A DNA stretch of 17,241 nt, taken from the NCBI GenBank assembly GCA_018819175.1, contig JAHJQQ010000016.1, positions 1 through 17,241 of the forward strand, in the 5' to 3' direction. The translations under genes were made by a program, and so were the position numbers. Shown here one piece after another: positions 6,105 through 13,141 of the stretch (positions are counted from its first letter, which is position 1; every line of letters begins with the position of its first letter). This DNA comes from Gammaproteobacteria bacterium (GTDB lineage Bacteria > Pseudomonadota > Gammaproteobacteria > Thiohalobacterales > Thiohalobacteraceae). The notes beneath the pieces are model-generated. The model made no database searches. It had not been told where the DNA came from and worked only from the letters and a program-made list of their open reading frames with translations.

Positions 6105-7520
6105 TTAAGCGGTCTGGGGGATGGCGGCAACGGCTGGACGTTGGCCGGCGATGGTCTTGTAGACGTTGTAGGCCATGATCAACATGCCGCTCAGGAATAT
6201 CGCGCCACCCAGGAAGCGGACAAAATAGAAGGGATACATACGTTCGAGTGATTCGACGAAGCTGTAGGTCAGCGTGCCGTCGTCGTTCACTGCACGCCAC
6301 ATCAGGCCCTGCATGACACCGGCGATCCACATGGCGGCGATATAGAGCACCACACCGATAGTGGAAACCCAGAAGTGCACATCAATAAGCTTGACGCTGT
6401 ACATCTGCTCACGGCCGAACAAGCGCGGGATCAGGAAGTACATGGAGCCAATCGATACCAACGCGACCCAACCCAGCGCGCCGGAGTGCACGTGGCCGAT
6501 GGTCCAATCGGTGTAATGCGACAGCGCATTCACGGTCTTGATGGCCATCATCGGACCTTCGAAGGTCGACATGCCGTAGAACGACAGCGAGACGATCAGG
6601 AATTTCAGTATCGGATCGGTACGCAACTTATGCCAGGCGCCCGACAGCGTCATCATGCCGTTGATCATGCCGCCCCAGCTGGGTGCCAGCAGGATCAGCG
6701 AGAACACCATGCCCAGTGACTGCGCCCAATCCGGCAGGGCGGTGTAATGCAGGTGATGCGGTCCGGCCCACATATAGGTGGAAATCAGTGCCCAGAAATG
6801 CACCACTGACAGCCGATAGGAATACACCGGACGGTTGGCCTGCTTGGGGATAAAGTAATACATCATGCCGAGGAAGCCGGCAGTGAGGAAAAAACCTACC
6901 GCATTGTGGCCGTACCACCACTGCACCATGGCATCGATGGCGCCCGGATAGGCCGAGTAGGATTTCATCGCCGATACCGGCAGGGCCGCACTGTTGACCA
7001 GATGCAGGACAGCAACGGTCAGGATGAAAGCACCATAGAACCAGTTGGCGACATAAATATGTTTAGTGCGGCGTTTCATGATGGTGCCGAAGAACACCAC
7101 GGCATAGGCAACCCATACCAGCGTAATCAGGATATCGATCGGCCATTCCAGCTCGGCGTATTCCTTACTGGTGGTGATGCCGAGCGGTAACGTGATAGCC
7201 GCGGACAGTATCACCAGTTGCCAGCCCCAGAAGGTGAAGGCTGCCAAGCCATTCGAAAACAGTCGTGCCTGACAGGTGCGCTGCACTACGTAATAGCTGG
7301 TGGCGAACAACGCAGAACCACCAAAAGCGAAAATCACCGCATTGGTGTGCAAGGGGCGCAGGCGACTGTAGGTCAGCCAGGGAATGTCGAAGTTGAGTGC
7401 CGGCCACATCAGCTGCGCGGCGATCAACACACCGACCGACATGCCGACAATGCCCCAGACAATCGTCATGATGGAGAACTGGCGCACGACCTTATAGTTG
7501 TACGTGGATGCTGTATCCAT
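6105..7520 (-). CDS. ccoN: cbb3-type cytochrome c oxidase subunit I, catalytic
   Basis: From the ATG at 7520 (MDTASTYNYK...) the protein has 471 residues, the usual size of CcoN. It is the membrane-embedded haem-copper subunit that reduces O2 to water with high affinity and pumps protons. Visible haem and copper ligand motifs are RPLHTN (H58, low-spin haem), WWYGHNAVGF (H205, CuB), PHHLHYT (H255, H256, CuB) and IGHVHSG (H343 and H345, haems). The frame extends 33 codons upstream to 7619. GAGGT lies five bases before the 7520 ATG, and the extension would run through a terminator into ompW, so 7520 is the start. It is the first gene of the operon. The intergenic space upstream is almost entirely a terminator hairpin. 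Confidence 0.98.
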   Translation of the reverse strand: MDTASTYNYKVVRQFSIMTIVWGIVGMSVGVLIAAQLMWPALNFDIPWLTYSRLRPLHTNAVIFAFGGSALFATSYYVVQRTCQARLFSNGLAAFTFWGWQLVILSAAITLPLGITTSKEYAELEWPIDILITLVWVAYAVVFFGTIMKRRTKHIYVANWFYGAFILTVAVLHLVNSAALPVSAMKSYSAYPGAIDAMVQWWYGHNAVGFFLTAGFLGMMYYFIPKQANRPVYSYRLSVVHFWALISTYMWAGPHHLHYTALPDWAQSLGMVFSLILLAPSWGGMINGMMTLSGAWHKLRTDPILKFLIVSLSFYGMSTFEGPMMAIKTVNALSHYTDWTIGHVHSGALGWVALVSIGSMYFLIPRLFGREQMYSVKLIDVHFWVSTIGVVLYIAAMWIAGVMQGLMWRAVNDDGTLTYSFVESLERMYPFYFVRFLGGAIFLSGMLIMAYNVYKTIAGQRPAVAAIPQTA

Positions 7521-7532
7521 GCCATACCTCGG

Positions 7533-7571
7533 AAAAAAGGGAGCGGGTCGCCCAATCCGGGCTAACCGCTC
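7533..7571 (-). terminator. Rho-independent terminator between ompW and ccoN
   Basis: On the minus strand GAGCGG (7571-7566) pairs with CCGCTC (7546-7541). GCCC and GGGC (7562-7559 and 7553-7550) form an inner stem around a short loop. CC and then six T residues (7538-7533) follow. This should end the ompW transcript. The T tract finishes only 3 bases before the ccoN Shine-Dalgarno (7530-7526). Confidence 0.85.
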
Positions 7572-7582
7572 GGGGGAATGCT

Positions 7583-8245
7583 TCAGAATTTCGTGCCAAC
7601 GCCTAACATCATCACCCAAGGATCGATCTCAACATCGAAATTGGTGTTGAAGACCGGACCTCTCAAACTGGCGTCGGTGTCGATATCCAGATACCAGACC
7701 TGGCCACTGAGGAACCAATCGCTGTTGATGTCGATATCTACGCCCGCTTCCAGCGCCAGACCCCAGGAATCATCCAGTGAAAGGTCGTGGCTTGCCAGTG
7801 CGCCTTTAGTGTCTTCTGAGAAGAAAGTAGTGTAGTTGATGCCGGCGCCGACATAGGGCCGCACGTTGCTGCTGGGTGTGAAATGCCACTGTAAAGTGAC
7901 GGTCGGCGGCAGGTGCTCGATCTCGGCGACTGTGCCCAGTGCCGCAATCGAGCCTTCGGCATCGATATCGTGTTCAAACGGCCAGGCGGCGAGCACGCCG
8001 ATGCCGATATTGTCGGTGGCCATATAAGTAAAGGTGATGCCTAGGCTCGTGGCATCATCTGCTTCGACCTTGGCGCCTGCGCCGATGCCGGTGATTTCGT
8101 CGCTGTCTCCCTGCGGAGAGACATAGGCAACACCGGCACGAACCAGGATATCACCCTGCTGGACACCGGCCAGGGATGGGGCGGAAGCGCCTAATGTGGT
8201 CAGGAGAGCGAGTGTGAGGAGCGGGGTTTTAAGTTGAATGTCCAT
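7583..8245 (-). CDS. ompW: OmpW family outer-membrane protein
   Basis: From the ATG at 8245 this is a 220-residue precursor. It has a Sec signal peptide (MDIQLKTPLLTLALLTTLG..., likely cleaved after PSLA near residue 26) and a mature chain starting near GDILVRAGVAYVSP. The pattern of alternating strands, EHLPPTVTLQWHF, RPYVGAGINYT and a C-terminal Phe is typical of the 8-stranded OmpW barrel, a narrow hydrophobic channel for small molecules. AAGGA lies 8 bases before the ATG. A TTG at 8266 would add seven residues ahead of the signal peptide and is not preferred. OmpW is FNR-regulated in enteric bacteria, and here the gene lies directly downstream of fnr with an FNR-like site upstream. Its physiological substrate is unknown. 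Confidence 0.93.
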   Translation of the reverse strand: MDIQLKTPLLTLALLTTLGASAPSLAGVQQGDILVRAGVAYVSPQGDSDEITGIGAGAKVEADDATSLGITFTYMATDNIGIGVLAAWPFEHDIDAEGSIAALGTVAEIEHLPPTVTLQWHFTPSSNVRPYVGAGINYTTFFSEDTKGALASHDLSLDDSWGLALEAGVDIDINSDWFLSGQVWYLDIDTDASLRGPVFNTNFDVEIDPWVMMLGVGTKF

Positions 8246-8341
8246 GATATTAGTCCTTTTACACAATAGAGATACGTTCCGCCGGTGCCAGCTAATGAGC
8301 GGTGTACCGTGCGGGTGGTGTCAGAGTGCAGAAAGGAGAGA

Positions 8342-8364
8342 GGGTCAACCATGACCCACATCAA
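8342..8364 (-). promoter_or_regulatory. FNR-like site and overlapping dyad upstream of ompW
   Basis: On the minus strand, TTGAT-GTGG-GTCAT (8364-8351) matches 8 of the 10 fixed positions of the FNR/Anr consensus TTGATnnnnATCAA. It overlaps a perfect dyad, GGGTCA-ACCA-TGACCC (8342-8357 on +), which could be a separate operator. The site is about 106 bases upstream of the ompW ATG. I do not see a good -10 at the expected distance, so this stays tentative. Confidence 0.45.
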
Positions 8365-8389
8365 TAAAGGCTAATATTCAGAGCGGGAT

Positions 8390-9160
8390 TTAGCTAAGAC
8401 GGTTTTTTTCGTGTTGAGTACAATCCGGGTCGCTATGCGCCATCCGGTGCATGCCGTCCAGATCATTGATCACGACATGCTTGCGATCAACGTTCAGGAG
8501 GCCTTCGACCTGGAAGCGAGTGAACAGCCGGCTGACCGTCTCGACCGCCAGGCCCAGATAATTGGCGATGTCGGTGCGCGACATACTCAGATTGAATTCG
8601 TGAGCCGAAAAGCTCCGCGTGCTGAACTGTTTTGAAATGCGTAACAGCAACGAAGCCAGACGTTCCTCGGCCGATTTTTTGGCCAGCCAGATCATCATAT
8701 TCTGGTCTTCAAGGATTTCCCGACTCATGATGCGCAGCAACTGACGTTGCAGCCCGGGGATCTGCATGCCCAGATCCTGCAGCCGATTAAAGGGGATTTC
8801 GCAGACACTGGTGGTTTCCAGGGCGCGTGCCGTGCAGTTATGTTCTTCGGTGGTGATGGCGTCCAGTCCAATCAGTTCGCCAGGCAGGTGGAAGCCAGTG
8901 ACCTGCTCCTGGCCATCATTGGTGGTCGAGAATGTTTTGAGTGAGCCGGAGCGAATTGCATAGATCGAGGAGAACTTGTCGCAGCTTTGGAACAGATTTT
9001 CACCGCGCTGCAACGGGCGGCGACGCTTGATGATGCTATCCAGCGCAGCCATGGCGTCGTGATCAAGGTGTAGCGGTAGGCACAGCTGGTGCAGGCTGCA
9101 ATTTTCGCAGGCCACTTTCATCTGCTGCATGCTGATGACAGTCGATTCAATGCTGGCCAC
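8390..9160 (-). CDS. fnr: Crp/Fnr family oxygen-responsive transcription regulator (Fnr/Anr)
   Basis: The protein has 256 residues from a GTG at 9160. The N-terminal cluster motif CENCSLHQLC gives C18, C21 and C27 in the same C-x2-C-x5-C spacing as E. coli FNR. C120 in SVCEIPF matches the fourth ligand (E. coli C122), so an oxygen-sensing [4Fe-4S] form is expected. The cyclic-nucleotide-binding-like fold (FHLPGELIGLDAI) and a long dimer helix (AEERLASLLLRISKQF) follow. The helix-turn-helix SRTDIANYLGLAVETVSRL has the E-x2-SR recognition residues for TTGAT half sites. Start choice is uncertain. GTG 9160 has AGGGA ten bases upstream; an ATG at 9130 gives 246 residues; an ATG at 9280 would put the FNR box inside the gene. 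Neighbouring ompW and ccoNOQP are plausible targets. Confidence 0.95.
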   Translation of the reverse strand: MASIESTVISMQQMKVACENCSLHQLCLPLHLDHDAMAALDSIIKRRRPLQRGENLFQSCDKFSSIYAIRSGSLKTFSTTNDGQEQVTGFHLPGELIGLDAITTEEHNCTARALETTSVCEIPFNRLQDLGMQIPGLQRQLLRIMSREILEDQNMMIWLAKKSAEERLASLLLRISKQFSTRSFSAHEFNLSMSRTDIANYLGLAVETVSRLFTRFQVEGLLNVDRKHVVINDLDGMHRMAHSDPDCTQHEKNRLS

Positions 9161-9235
9161 GGTTAACCCATCCCTTCTTTCGATGCTGATGAAGATGCCG
9201 GTGTGGTGCTCGCGCCCTTGATTGGAGCAGAACCT

Positions 9236-9249
9236 TTGAGGTAAATCAA
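9236..9249 (-). promoter_or_regulatory. FNR box upstream of fnr (probable autoregulation)
   Basis: The + strand reads TTGAG-GTAA-ATCAA, 9 of 10 matches to the palindromic FNR/Anr consensus TTGATnnnnATCAA. It is centred about 82 bases upstream of the proposed fnr GTG. A possible -10 TATAGT (minus strand, 9274-9269) lies upstream of it, which would put the box near or just after the transcription start. That arrangement suits negative autoregulation as in E. coli fnr. The promoter assignment is inference. Confidence 0.7.
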
Positions 9250-9369
9250 TGAAAACGCAATTTTTAAGACTATAGCCCATTTTTCAGGTTGGTCGGGCAG
9301 GTTCTTGCAGGTAGTTCTCTCGGCAGCGGTTTTCCGTTAGGATGCAGGCATACGGCTGGCCCTGGCCGG

Positions 9370-9401
9370 TTGCCTGGCAGGCAATCGAGCCTGCCAGGCA
9401 A
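9370..9401. repeat. Perfect 13-bp hairpin in the fnr-hisB divergent region
   Basis: TTGCCTGGCAGGC (9370-9382) is the exact reverse complement of GCCTGCCAGGCAA (9389-9401), with a 6-base loop. The left arm plus two loop bases (9370-9384) is itself palindromic around one G. No T tract follows on either strand. It sits about 75 bases before hisB and 210 bases from fnr. It may be an operator, a cruciform, or a leader hairpin of the his mRNA. The rest of 9161-9475 holds the FNR box and nothing else I can name. Confidence 0.75.
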
Positions 9402-9475
9402 CTCCGGTTCCTGATAATTGACTATGAAATCTGTTCCCTGCCGCCAAAACTGCGTTCGCACCGAGTGAATCGACC

Positions 9476-10069
9476 ATGACCCAACGACAGGCCGAGGTGC
9501 GCCGTGACACCCTCGAAACCCGTATTGCCGTGAAGCTCAACCTCGATGGCAACGGCACGGGCAGCTTCAAAACGGGGGTGCCGTTCCTTGAACACATGCT
9601 CGACCAGGTGGCCCGCCACGGTTTATTCGACATCGACGTCCAGGCCGACGGCGATCTGCACATCGACGCCCACCACACGGTGGAAGATGTCGGCATCAGC
9701 CTGGGCCAGGCCTTCAATAAAGCCCTTGGCGATAAAAAGGGTATTCGTCGTTACGGCCATGCCTATGTCCCGTTGGACGAGGCCCTGTCGCGGGTGGTGA
9801 TCGATTTTTCCGGACGCCCGGGGTTGGAATATCACGTCCAATACCCGCGCGCGCGCATCGGCGACTTTGATGTTGACCTGCTGCGTGAATTCTTCCAGGG
9901 CTTCATTAACCATGTGCCGGCTACCCTGCACATTGACAGCCTGCGCGGTGTCAATGCGCATCACATCGCCGAGACCATCTTCAAGGCGTTCGGGCGGGCT
10001 TTGCGCATGGCGGCCGAGGCCGACCCACGCATGCAGGGCCAGATCCCTTCCACCAAGGGCAGTCTCTGA
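9476..10069 (+). CDS. hisB: Imidazoleglycerol-phosphate dehydratase
   Basis: The protein has 197 residues, matching the monofunctional dehydratase rather than the enteric bifunctional HisB with its phosphatase domain. It dehydrates imidazoleglycerol phosphate to imidazoleacetol phosphate in histidine biosynthesis and uses two Mn ions. Its two pseudo-repeats carry the metal motifs HHTVED (66-71) and HHIAE (162-166), with FLEHMLDQ (37-44) and HVPATLHID (146-154). The ATG at 9476 gives the expected N-terminus MTQRQAEVRRDT, although no clear Shine-Dalgarno precedes it. It is the first gene of the his cluster here. hisG, hisD and hisC are not in the window. Confidence 0.97.
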   Translation: MTQRQAEVRRDTLETRIAVKLNLDGNGTGSFKTGVPFLEHMLDQVARHGLFDIDVQADGDLHIDAHHTVEDVGISLGQAFNKALGDKKGIRRYGHAYVPLDEALSRVVIDFSGRPGLEYHVQYPRARIGDFDVDLLREFFQGFINHVPATLHIDSLRGVNAHHIAETIFKAFGRALRMAAEADPRMQGQIPSTKGSL

Positions 10070-10128
10070 GCGCCTATCTAAGACATCATGGATAATTCAG
10101 TAGCTACCAAGCCGGCGCCAGGTCGTAC

Positions 10129-10773
10129 ATGAGTTCCGTCGCCATCATCGATTACGGTATGGGTAACCTGCATTCCATCAGCAAGGCGGTGGAGCATGTG
10201 TCGGGTGATATGCGCGTGGTTGTGACCGCTGATCCGATTCAGATCGGGCGTGCCAATCGAGTGATTTTCCCCGGCGTCGGCGCGGTGCGCGACTGCGTAC
10301 AGGAACTCGAGCGGCTTGGCCTGGATGAACTGATCCGTAATCTGGCTGGTATAAAGCCGCTGCTCGGGGTCTGCCTGGGTATGCAGGCGCTGCTGGAATC
10401 ATCCGAGGAGAATGGCGGTACGGCCTGCTTAGGGCTCTTCGCCGGCCAGGTAAAGCGTTTTCCGGAAGGCCTGACCGATCCGGCCAGTGGTGAACGCCTG
10501 AAGATCCCGCACATGGGCTGGAATCAGGTGCGCCAGCACAGTCATCCGCTCTGGGAGGGCATCCCCCAGGACAGCCGTTTCTACTTTGTACACAGTTTTT
10601 ACGCGCAACCGGAGCAGTCGCAGGAGTGCGTGGGTGTCACCGAGTACGGCCTTGAATTTGCATCTGCTGTGGCACGTGATGGTATTTTTGCCGTGCAGTT
10701 CCATCCAGAGAAGAGCCAGCATGCGGGCCTGCAACTGTTGGCGAATTTCGTTAACTGGGACGGTCAGGATTAA
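10129..10773 (+). CDS. hisH: Imidazole glycerol phosphate synthase, glutaminase subunit
   Basis: This 214-residue class I glutamine amidotransferase supplies ammonia to HisF. The N-terminus AIIDYGMGNLHSISKA is characteristic. The nucleophile elbow GVCLGMQ places Cys at 82. The C-terminal FHPEKS gives His 192 and Glu 194, completing the triad. HFYxVHS-type FYFVHSFYA is present near 151-159. It follows hisB by 59 bases. A 14-codon ORF at 10088-10132 ends in an ATGA overlap with this start, which may or may not be meaningful. Confidence 0.97.
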   Translation: MSSVAIIDYGMGNLHSISKAVEHVSGDMRVVVTADPIQIGRANRVIFPGVGAVRDCVQELERLGLDELIRNLAGIKPLLGVCLGMQALLESSEENGGTACLGLFAGQVKRFPEGLTDPASGERLKIPHMGWNQVRQHSHPLWEGIPQDSRFYFVHSFYAQPEQSQECVGVTEYGLEFASAVARDGIFAVQFHPEKSQHAGLQLLANFVNWDGQD

Positions 10774-10831
10774 ACTCAAGCTCCGAGATGGTCATGTCTG
10801 AGAATTCACCAAATGCACCGAGGAACAGCTC

Positions 10832-11572
10832 ATGTTGCTGATACCTGCCATCGATCTTAAGGACGGCAAGTGCGTACGATTGCGCCAGGGGCGCATGGAT
10901 GATGCGACGGTATTTTCCGACGATCCGCTGGAGGTCGCGCAACGCTGGGTGGATGCCGGCGCGCGCCGCCTGCACATTGTCGATCTCAACGGTGCCTTCG
11001 CCGGAGCGCCGGTGAATGCCGCGGTGATCCAACAGATCTGCGAGGCCTTTCCCGAACTGCCGATCCAGGTCGGCGGTGGAATCCGTGATGAAGACACGGT
11101 ACAGGCCTATCTGGATCTGGGAGTGAGTTTCGTCATCATCGGTACCAAGGCGGTAAGTGCGCCGCACTTCATCAATGATCTGTGCATGGAGTTTCCGGGC
11201 CATATTATTGTGGGTCTGGATGCCAAAGACGGCAAAGTCGCCATCGACGGCTGGTCCAAGCTGTCGCATCACAATGTGTCGGAACTCGCCCAGCGTTTCG
11301 AGCGCGACGGTGTTGCCGCCATTGTCTACACCGATATCGGCCGCGACGGCATGATGAAGGGCGTCAACGTCGAGTCTACCGTCGAACTCGCGCGTTCCGT
11401 GACTATCCCGATTATCGCTTCGGGTGGCGTCACAAACATGGACGACATCAAGGCGCTGTGTGCCGTCGAGGAAGAGGGCGTCATGGGCGCCATTATTGGC
11501 CGCGCGCTTTACGAGGGCAGTATTGATCTTGCGAAGGCGCAGACATTGGTCGATGAACTCCAGCAAGAGTGA
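10832..11572 (+). CDS. hisA: ProFAR isomerase (phosphoribosylformimino-5-aminoimidazole carboxamide ribotide isomerase)
   Basis: The protein has 246 residues, a (beta/alpha)8 barrel that isomerises ProFAR to PRFAR by an Amadori rearrangement. The two catalytic aspartates are visible: D8 in PAIDLKDGKCVRL and D130 in VGLDAKDGKVAI. Phosphate-binding motifs QVGGGIR (79-85) and IIASGGV follow, along with YTDIGRDGMMKG (166-177). GAGGA lies 7 bases before the ATG. It lies between hisH and hisF in the usual H-A-F order. Confidence 0.97.
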   Translation: MLLIPAIDLKDGKCVRLRQGRMDDATVFSDDPLEVAQRWVDAGARRLHIVDLNGAFAGAPVNAAVIQQICEAFPELPIQVGGGIRDEDTVQAYLDLGVSFVIIGTKAVSAPHFINDLCMEFPGHIIVGLDAKDGKVAIDGWSKLSHHNVSELAQRFERDGVAAIVYTDIGRDGMMKGVNVESTVELARSVTIPIIASGGVTNMDDIKALCAVEEEGVMGAIIGRALYEGSIDLAKAQTLVDELQQE

Positions 11573-11620
11573 TATGCGCGTGCGTCACATACTCTCCTCC
11601 TCACGTATCCTGCCCTGAAA

Positions 11621-11640
11621 CCTAGATCCTAGAACCTAGA
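11621..11640. repeat. Triplicated CCTAGA spacer between hisA and hisF
   Basis: CCTAGA occurs three times in 20 bases. CTAG is generally rare in proteobacterial genomes. CTAG also occurs in the hisF-hisI, hisI-hisE and tatA-tatB gaps. The hisA-hisF and hisI-hisE gaps also share TCTGAATTTAT (starting near 11642 and 13116). This looks like low-complexity spacer DNA, with no assigned function. Confidence 0.55.
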
Positions 11641-11650
11641 GTCTGAATTT

Positions 11651-12421
11651 ATGTTAGCCAAGCGCATCATTCCCTGTCTGGATGTCGATGCCGGACGTGT
11701 CGTCAAGGGCGTCAAATTCGTGGATATCATCGATGCCGGCGATCCGGTCGAGGTCGCGCGTCGCTATGACCAGCAAGGCGCCGATGAAATCACCTTTCTC
11801 GATATCACCGCCAGTTCGGACGACCGCGAAACCATGGTGCATATGGTCGAGCAGGTCGCCGGCCAGGTGTTTATCCCGCTGACCGTCGGGGGCGGTATCC
11901 GCGCCCTGGGCGATATCCGGCGCATGCTCAATGCCGGTGCCGACAAGGTCGCGATCAATACCGCCGCCGTGAACCGGCCGGAATTCGTGCGCGAGGCCTC
12001 CGAGCGGTTTGGCGCATCCTGCATCGTGGTGGCCATCGATGCCAAGCGCGTCAGCAAAGCCAGCGAGCCCAACCGCTGGGAGATTTTCACCCACGGTGGC
12101 CGCAAGTCCACCGGGCTGGATGCCGTGGAGTGGGCCAAGCGCATGGTGGAATACGGCGCCGGTGAAATCCTTCTAACCTCTATGGATCGTGACGGCACCA
12201 AAGATGGCTTCGATCTGGCCCTGACCCGCGCCATCAGTGACGCCGTGGATGTACCGGTAATTGCCTCTGGCGGCGTCGGGAATCTGGACCACCTGGTCGC
12301 CGGGGTCCGTGAGGGCGGCGCCGATGCCGTTCTCGCGGCCAGCATCTTTCATTTCGGCACCTACAGCATCGCCGAAGCCAAAGCCCACATGGCGGCCGCG
12401 GGTGTTGAGGTGCGGCTATAA
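11651..12421 (+). CDS. hisF: Imidazole glycerol phosphate synthase, cyclase subunit
   Basis: This 256-residue (beta/alpha)8 barrel joins HisH to turn PRFAR and glutamine-derived ammonia into IGP and AICAR. The catalytic Asp pair is D11 (IIPCLDVDAGRVVKG) and D130 (VVAIDAKRV). LTVGGGIR (77-84) and the C-terminal IASGGVGNLDHL bind the two phosphates. It starts at ATG 11651 after a 78-base gap of CT-rich and CCTAGA spacer. No Shine-Dalgarno is evident, so initiation may be weak or may depend on the AT-rich leader GAATTT. Confidence 0.97.
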   Translation: MLAKRIIPCLDVDAGRVVKGVKFVDIIDAGDPVEVARRYDQQGADEITFLDITASSDDRETMVHMVEQVAGQVFIPLTVGGGIRALGDIRRMLNAGADKVAINTAAVNRPEFVREASERFGASCIVVAIDAKRVSKASEPNRWEIFTHGGRKSTGLDAVEWAKRMVEYGAGEILLTSMDRDGTKDGFDLALTRAISDAVDVPVIASGGVGNLDHLVAGVREGGADAVLAASIFHFGTYSIAEAKAHMAAAGVEVRL

Positions 12422-12427
12422 GTCTTG

Positions 12428-12715
12428 CTCGCGCAAAGACGCAAAGACGCCAAGGTGTTAGGCTAGAGTAAGGGTGGTTTGCAGATGCAGCAAATACCAG
12501 CGACACCTGTAGAGAGCCACTGTTTTATTGGGTGATGTGTGCGGGGTGAATGCGCCCGCAGATCATCTTGATGCCGTCGGACGCGCAGCTTCGCTGCTGA
12601 ATCCGACCTACATCGGTTTGTCCAGCGGTAGGTCGGATTCAGGCTGAAGGCCGCGTCCGACAGGCACACAGTAATGTTAGCTATTTAACTTGGCGCCTTT
12701 GCGTCTTTGCGCGAG
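12428..12715. mobile_element. Candidate MITE-like element with 27-bp terminal inverted repeats between hisF and hisI
   Basis: The left end (12428-12454, CTCGCGCAAAGACGCAAAGA...) and the right end (12689-12715) are inverted copies matching at 26 of 27 positions. The element is 288 bp, has no credible ORF, starts 7 bases after the hisF stop and ends 9 bases before the hisI start, so it fills the 303-bp gap almost exactly. A palindromic repeat is nested inside it (12576-12661). I see no target-site duplication. From memory, GCAAAGACGCAAAG-type sequences recur in intergenic DNA of many bacteria. Whether it was moved by a transposase is inference. Confidence 0.55.
12576..12661. repeat. REP-like palindromic repeat, copy 1
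   Basis: The arms GTCGGACGCG (12576-12585) and CGCGTCCGAC (12652-12661) pair, and CTGAATCCGACCTAC (12597-12611) pairs with GTAGGTCGGATTCAG (12628-12642). Between them is a 16-base loop and a mini-hairpin GCAGC-TTC-GCTGC. A second copy with the same inner arms lies at 16977-17063. This is a dispersed intergenic palindrome of REP/BIME type, and its function is not known. Confidence 0.85.
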
Positions 12716-12724
12716 ACGTTTCCA

Positions 12725-13111
12725 ATGACGAATCAGTGGCTCGATGACATCAAATGGACCGATGACGGACTGGTGCCGGTGATCGCGCAGGATGCCGCGA
12801 GCGGTGAGATACTGATGTTCGCCTGGATGAACCGCGAATCGCTGGCGTTGACGGTTGCCGAAGGTCGCGCGGTGTATTGGTCGCGCTCGCGTAACAAGTT
12901 GTGGCGCAAGGGTGAAGAGTCCGGGCATGTGCAGCAGGTCAAGGACATCCGCCTGGATTGCGACAAAGATGTCATCTTGCTGAAGATTGAACAGGTCGGC
13001 GGCATCGCCTGCCACACCGGCCGGCGCAGTTGTTTCTTCCATCGCCTGGAAGATCAGCACTGGAACGCAGTGGAGCCGGTCCTGAAAGATCCTGCGACGA
13101 TGTATAAATAG
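12725..13111 (+). CDS. hisI: Phosphoribosyl-AMP cyclohydrolase
   Basis: The 128-residue protein opens the adenine ring of PR-AMP, the third step of histidine synthesis. It is separate from HisE, unlike the fused HisIE of enterics. Motifs are YWSRSRNKLWRKGEESGH (51-68), the metal site LDCDKDV (D78, D80, D82), and ACHTGRRSCFF (Zn-binding C96 and C103). The ATG at 12725 is preferred over an upstream in-frame TTG at 12707, because the extra residues would come from the inverted repeat. That repeat ends 9 bases before the ATG and there is no proper Shine-Dalgarno, so the native leader seems to have been displaced. Confidence 0.96.
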   Translation: MTNQWLDDIKWTDDGLVPVIAQDAASGEILMFAWMNRESLALTVAEGRAVYWSRSRNKLWRKGEESGHVQQVKDIRLDCDKDVILLKIEQVGGIACHTGRRSCFFHRLEDQHWNAVEPVLKDPATMYK

Positions 13112-13141
13112 CGGATCTGAATTTATCTAGGTAGAGCATTG

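Noticed and set aside
9424..9468. 14-codon leader ORF before hisB as a histidine attenuator
   Set aside because: It encodes no histidine, and there is no terminator hairpin with a T tract after it.
10088..10132. 14-codon ORF overlapping the hisH start in ATGA
   Set aside because: There is no Shine-Dalgarno and no distinctive composition. A chance overlap cannot be excluded, so it is not annotated as a gene.
10751..11566. 271-codon minus-strand open frame opposite hisA
   Set aside because: It covers hisA almost exactly in antisense. hisA has both catalytic aspartates and a good ribosome binding site, so the opposite frame is a shadow.
12428..12454. CRISPR or tandem array from the repeated GCAAAGACGCAAAGAC units
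   Set aside because: There are only two short units in direct order and no regularly spaced unique spacers. The pattern is the end of an inverted-repeat pair.
12707..12724. Upstream TTG start for hisI
   Set aside because: The extra residues would be encoded by the terminal inverted repeat. The family N-terminus fits the ATG at 12725.
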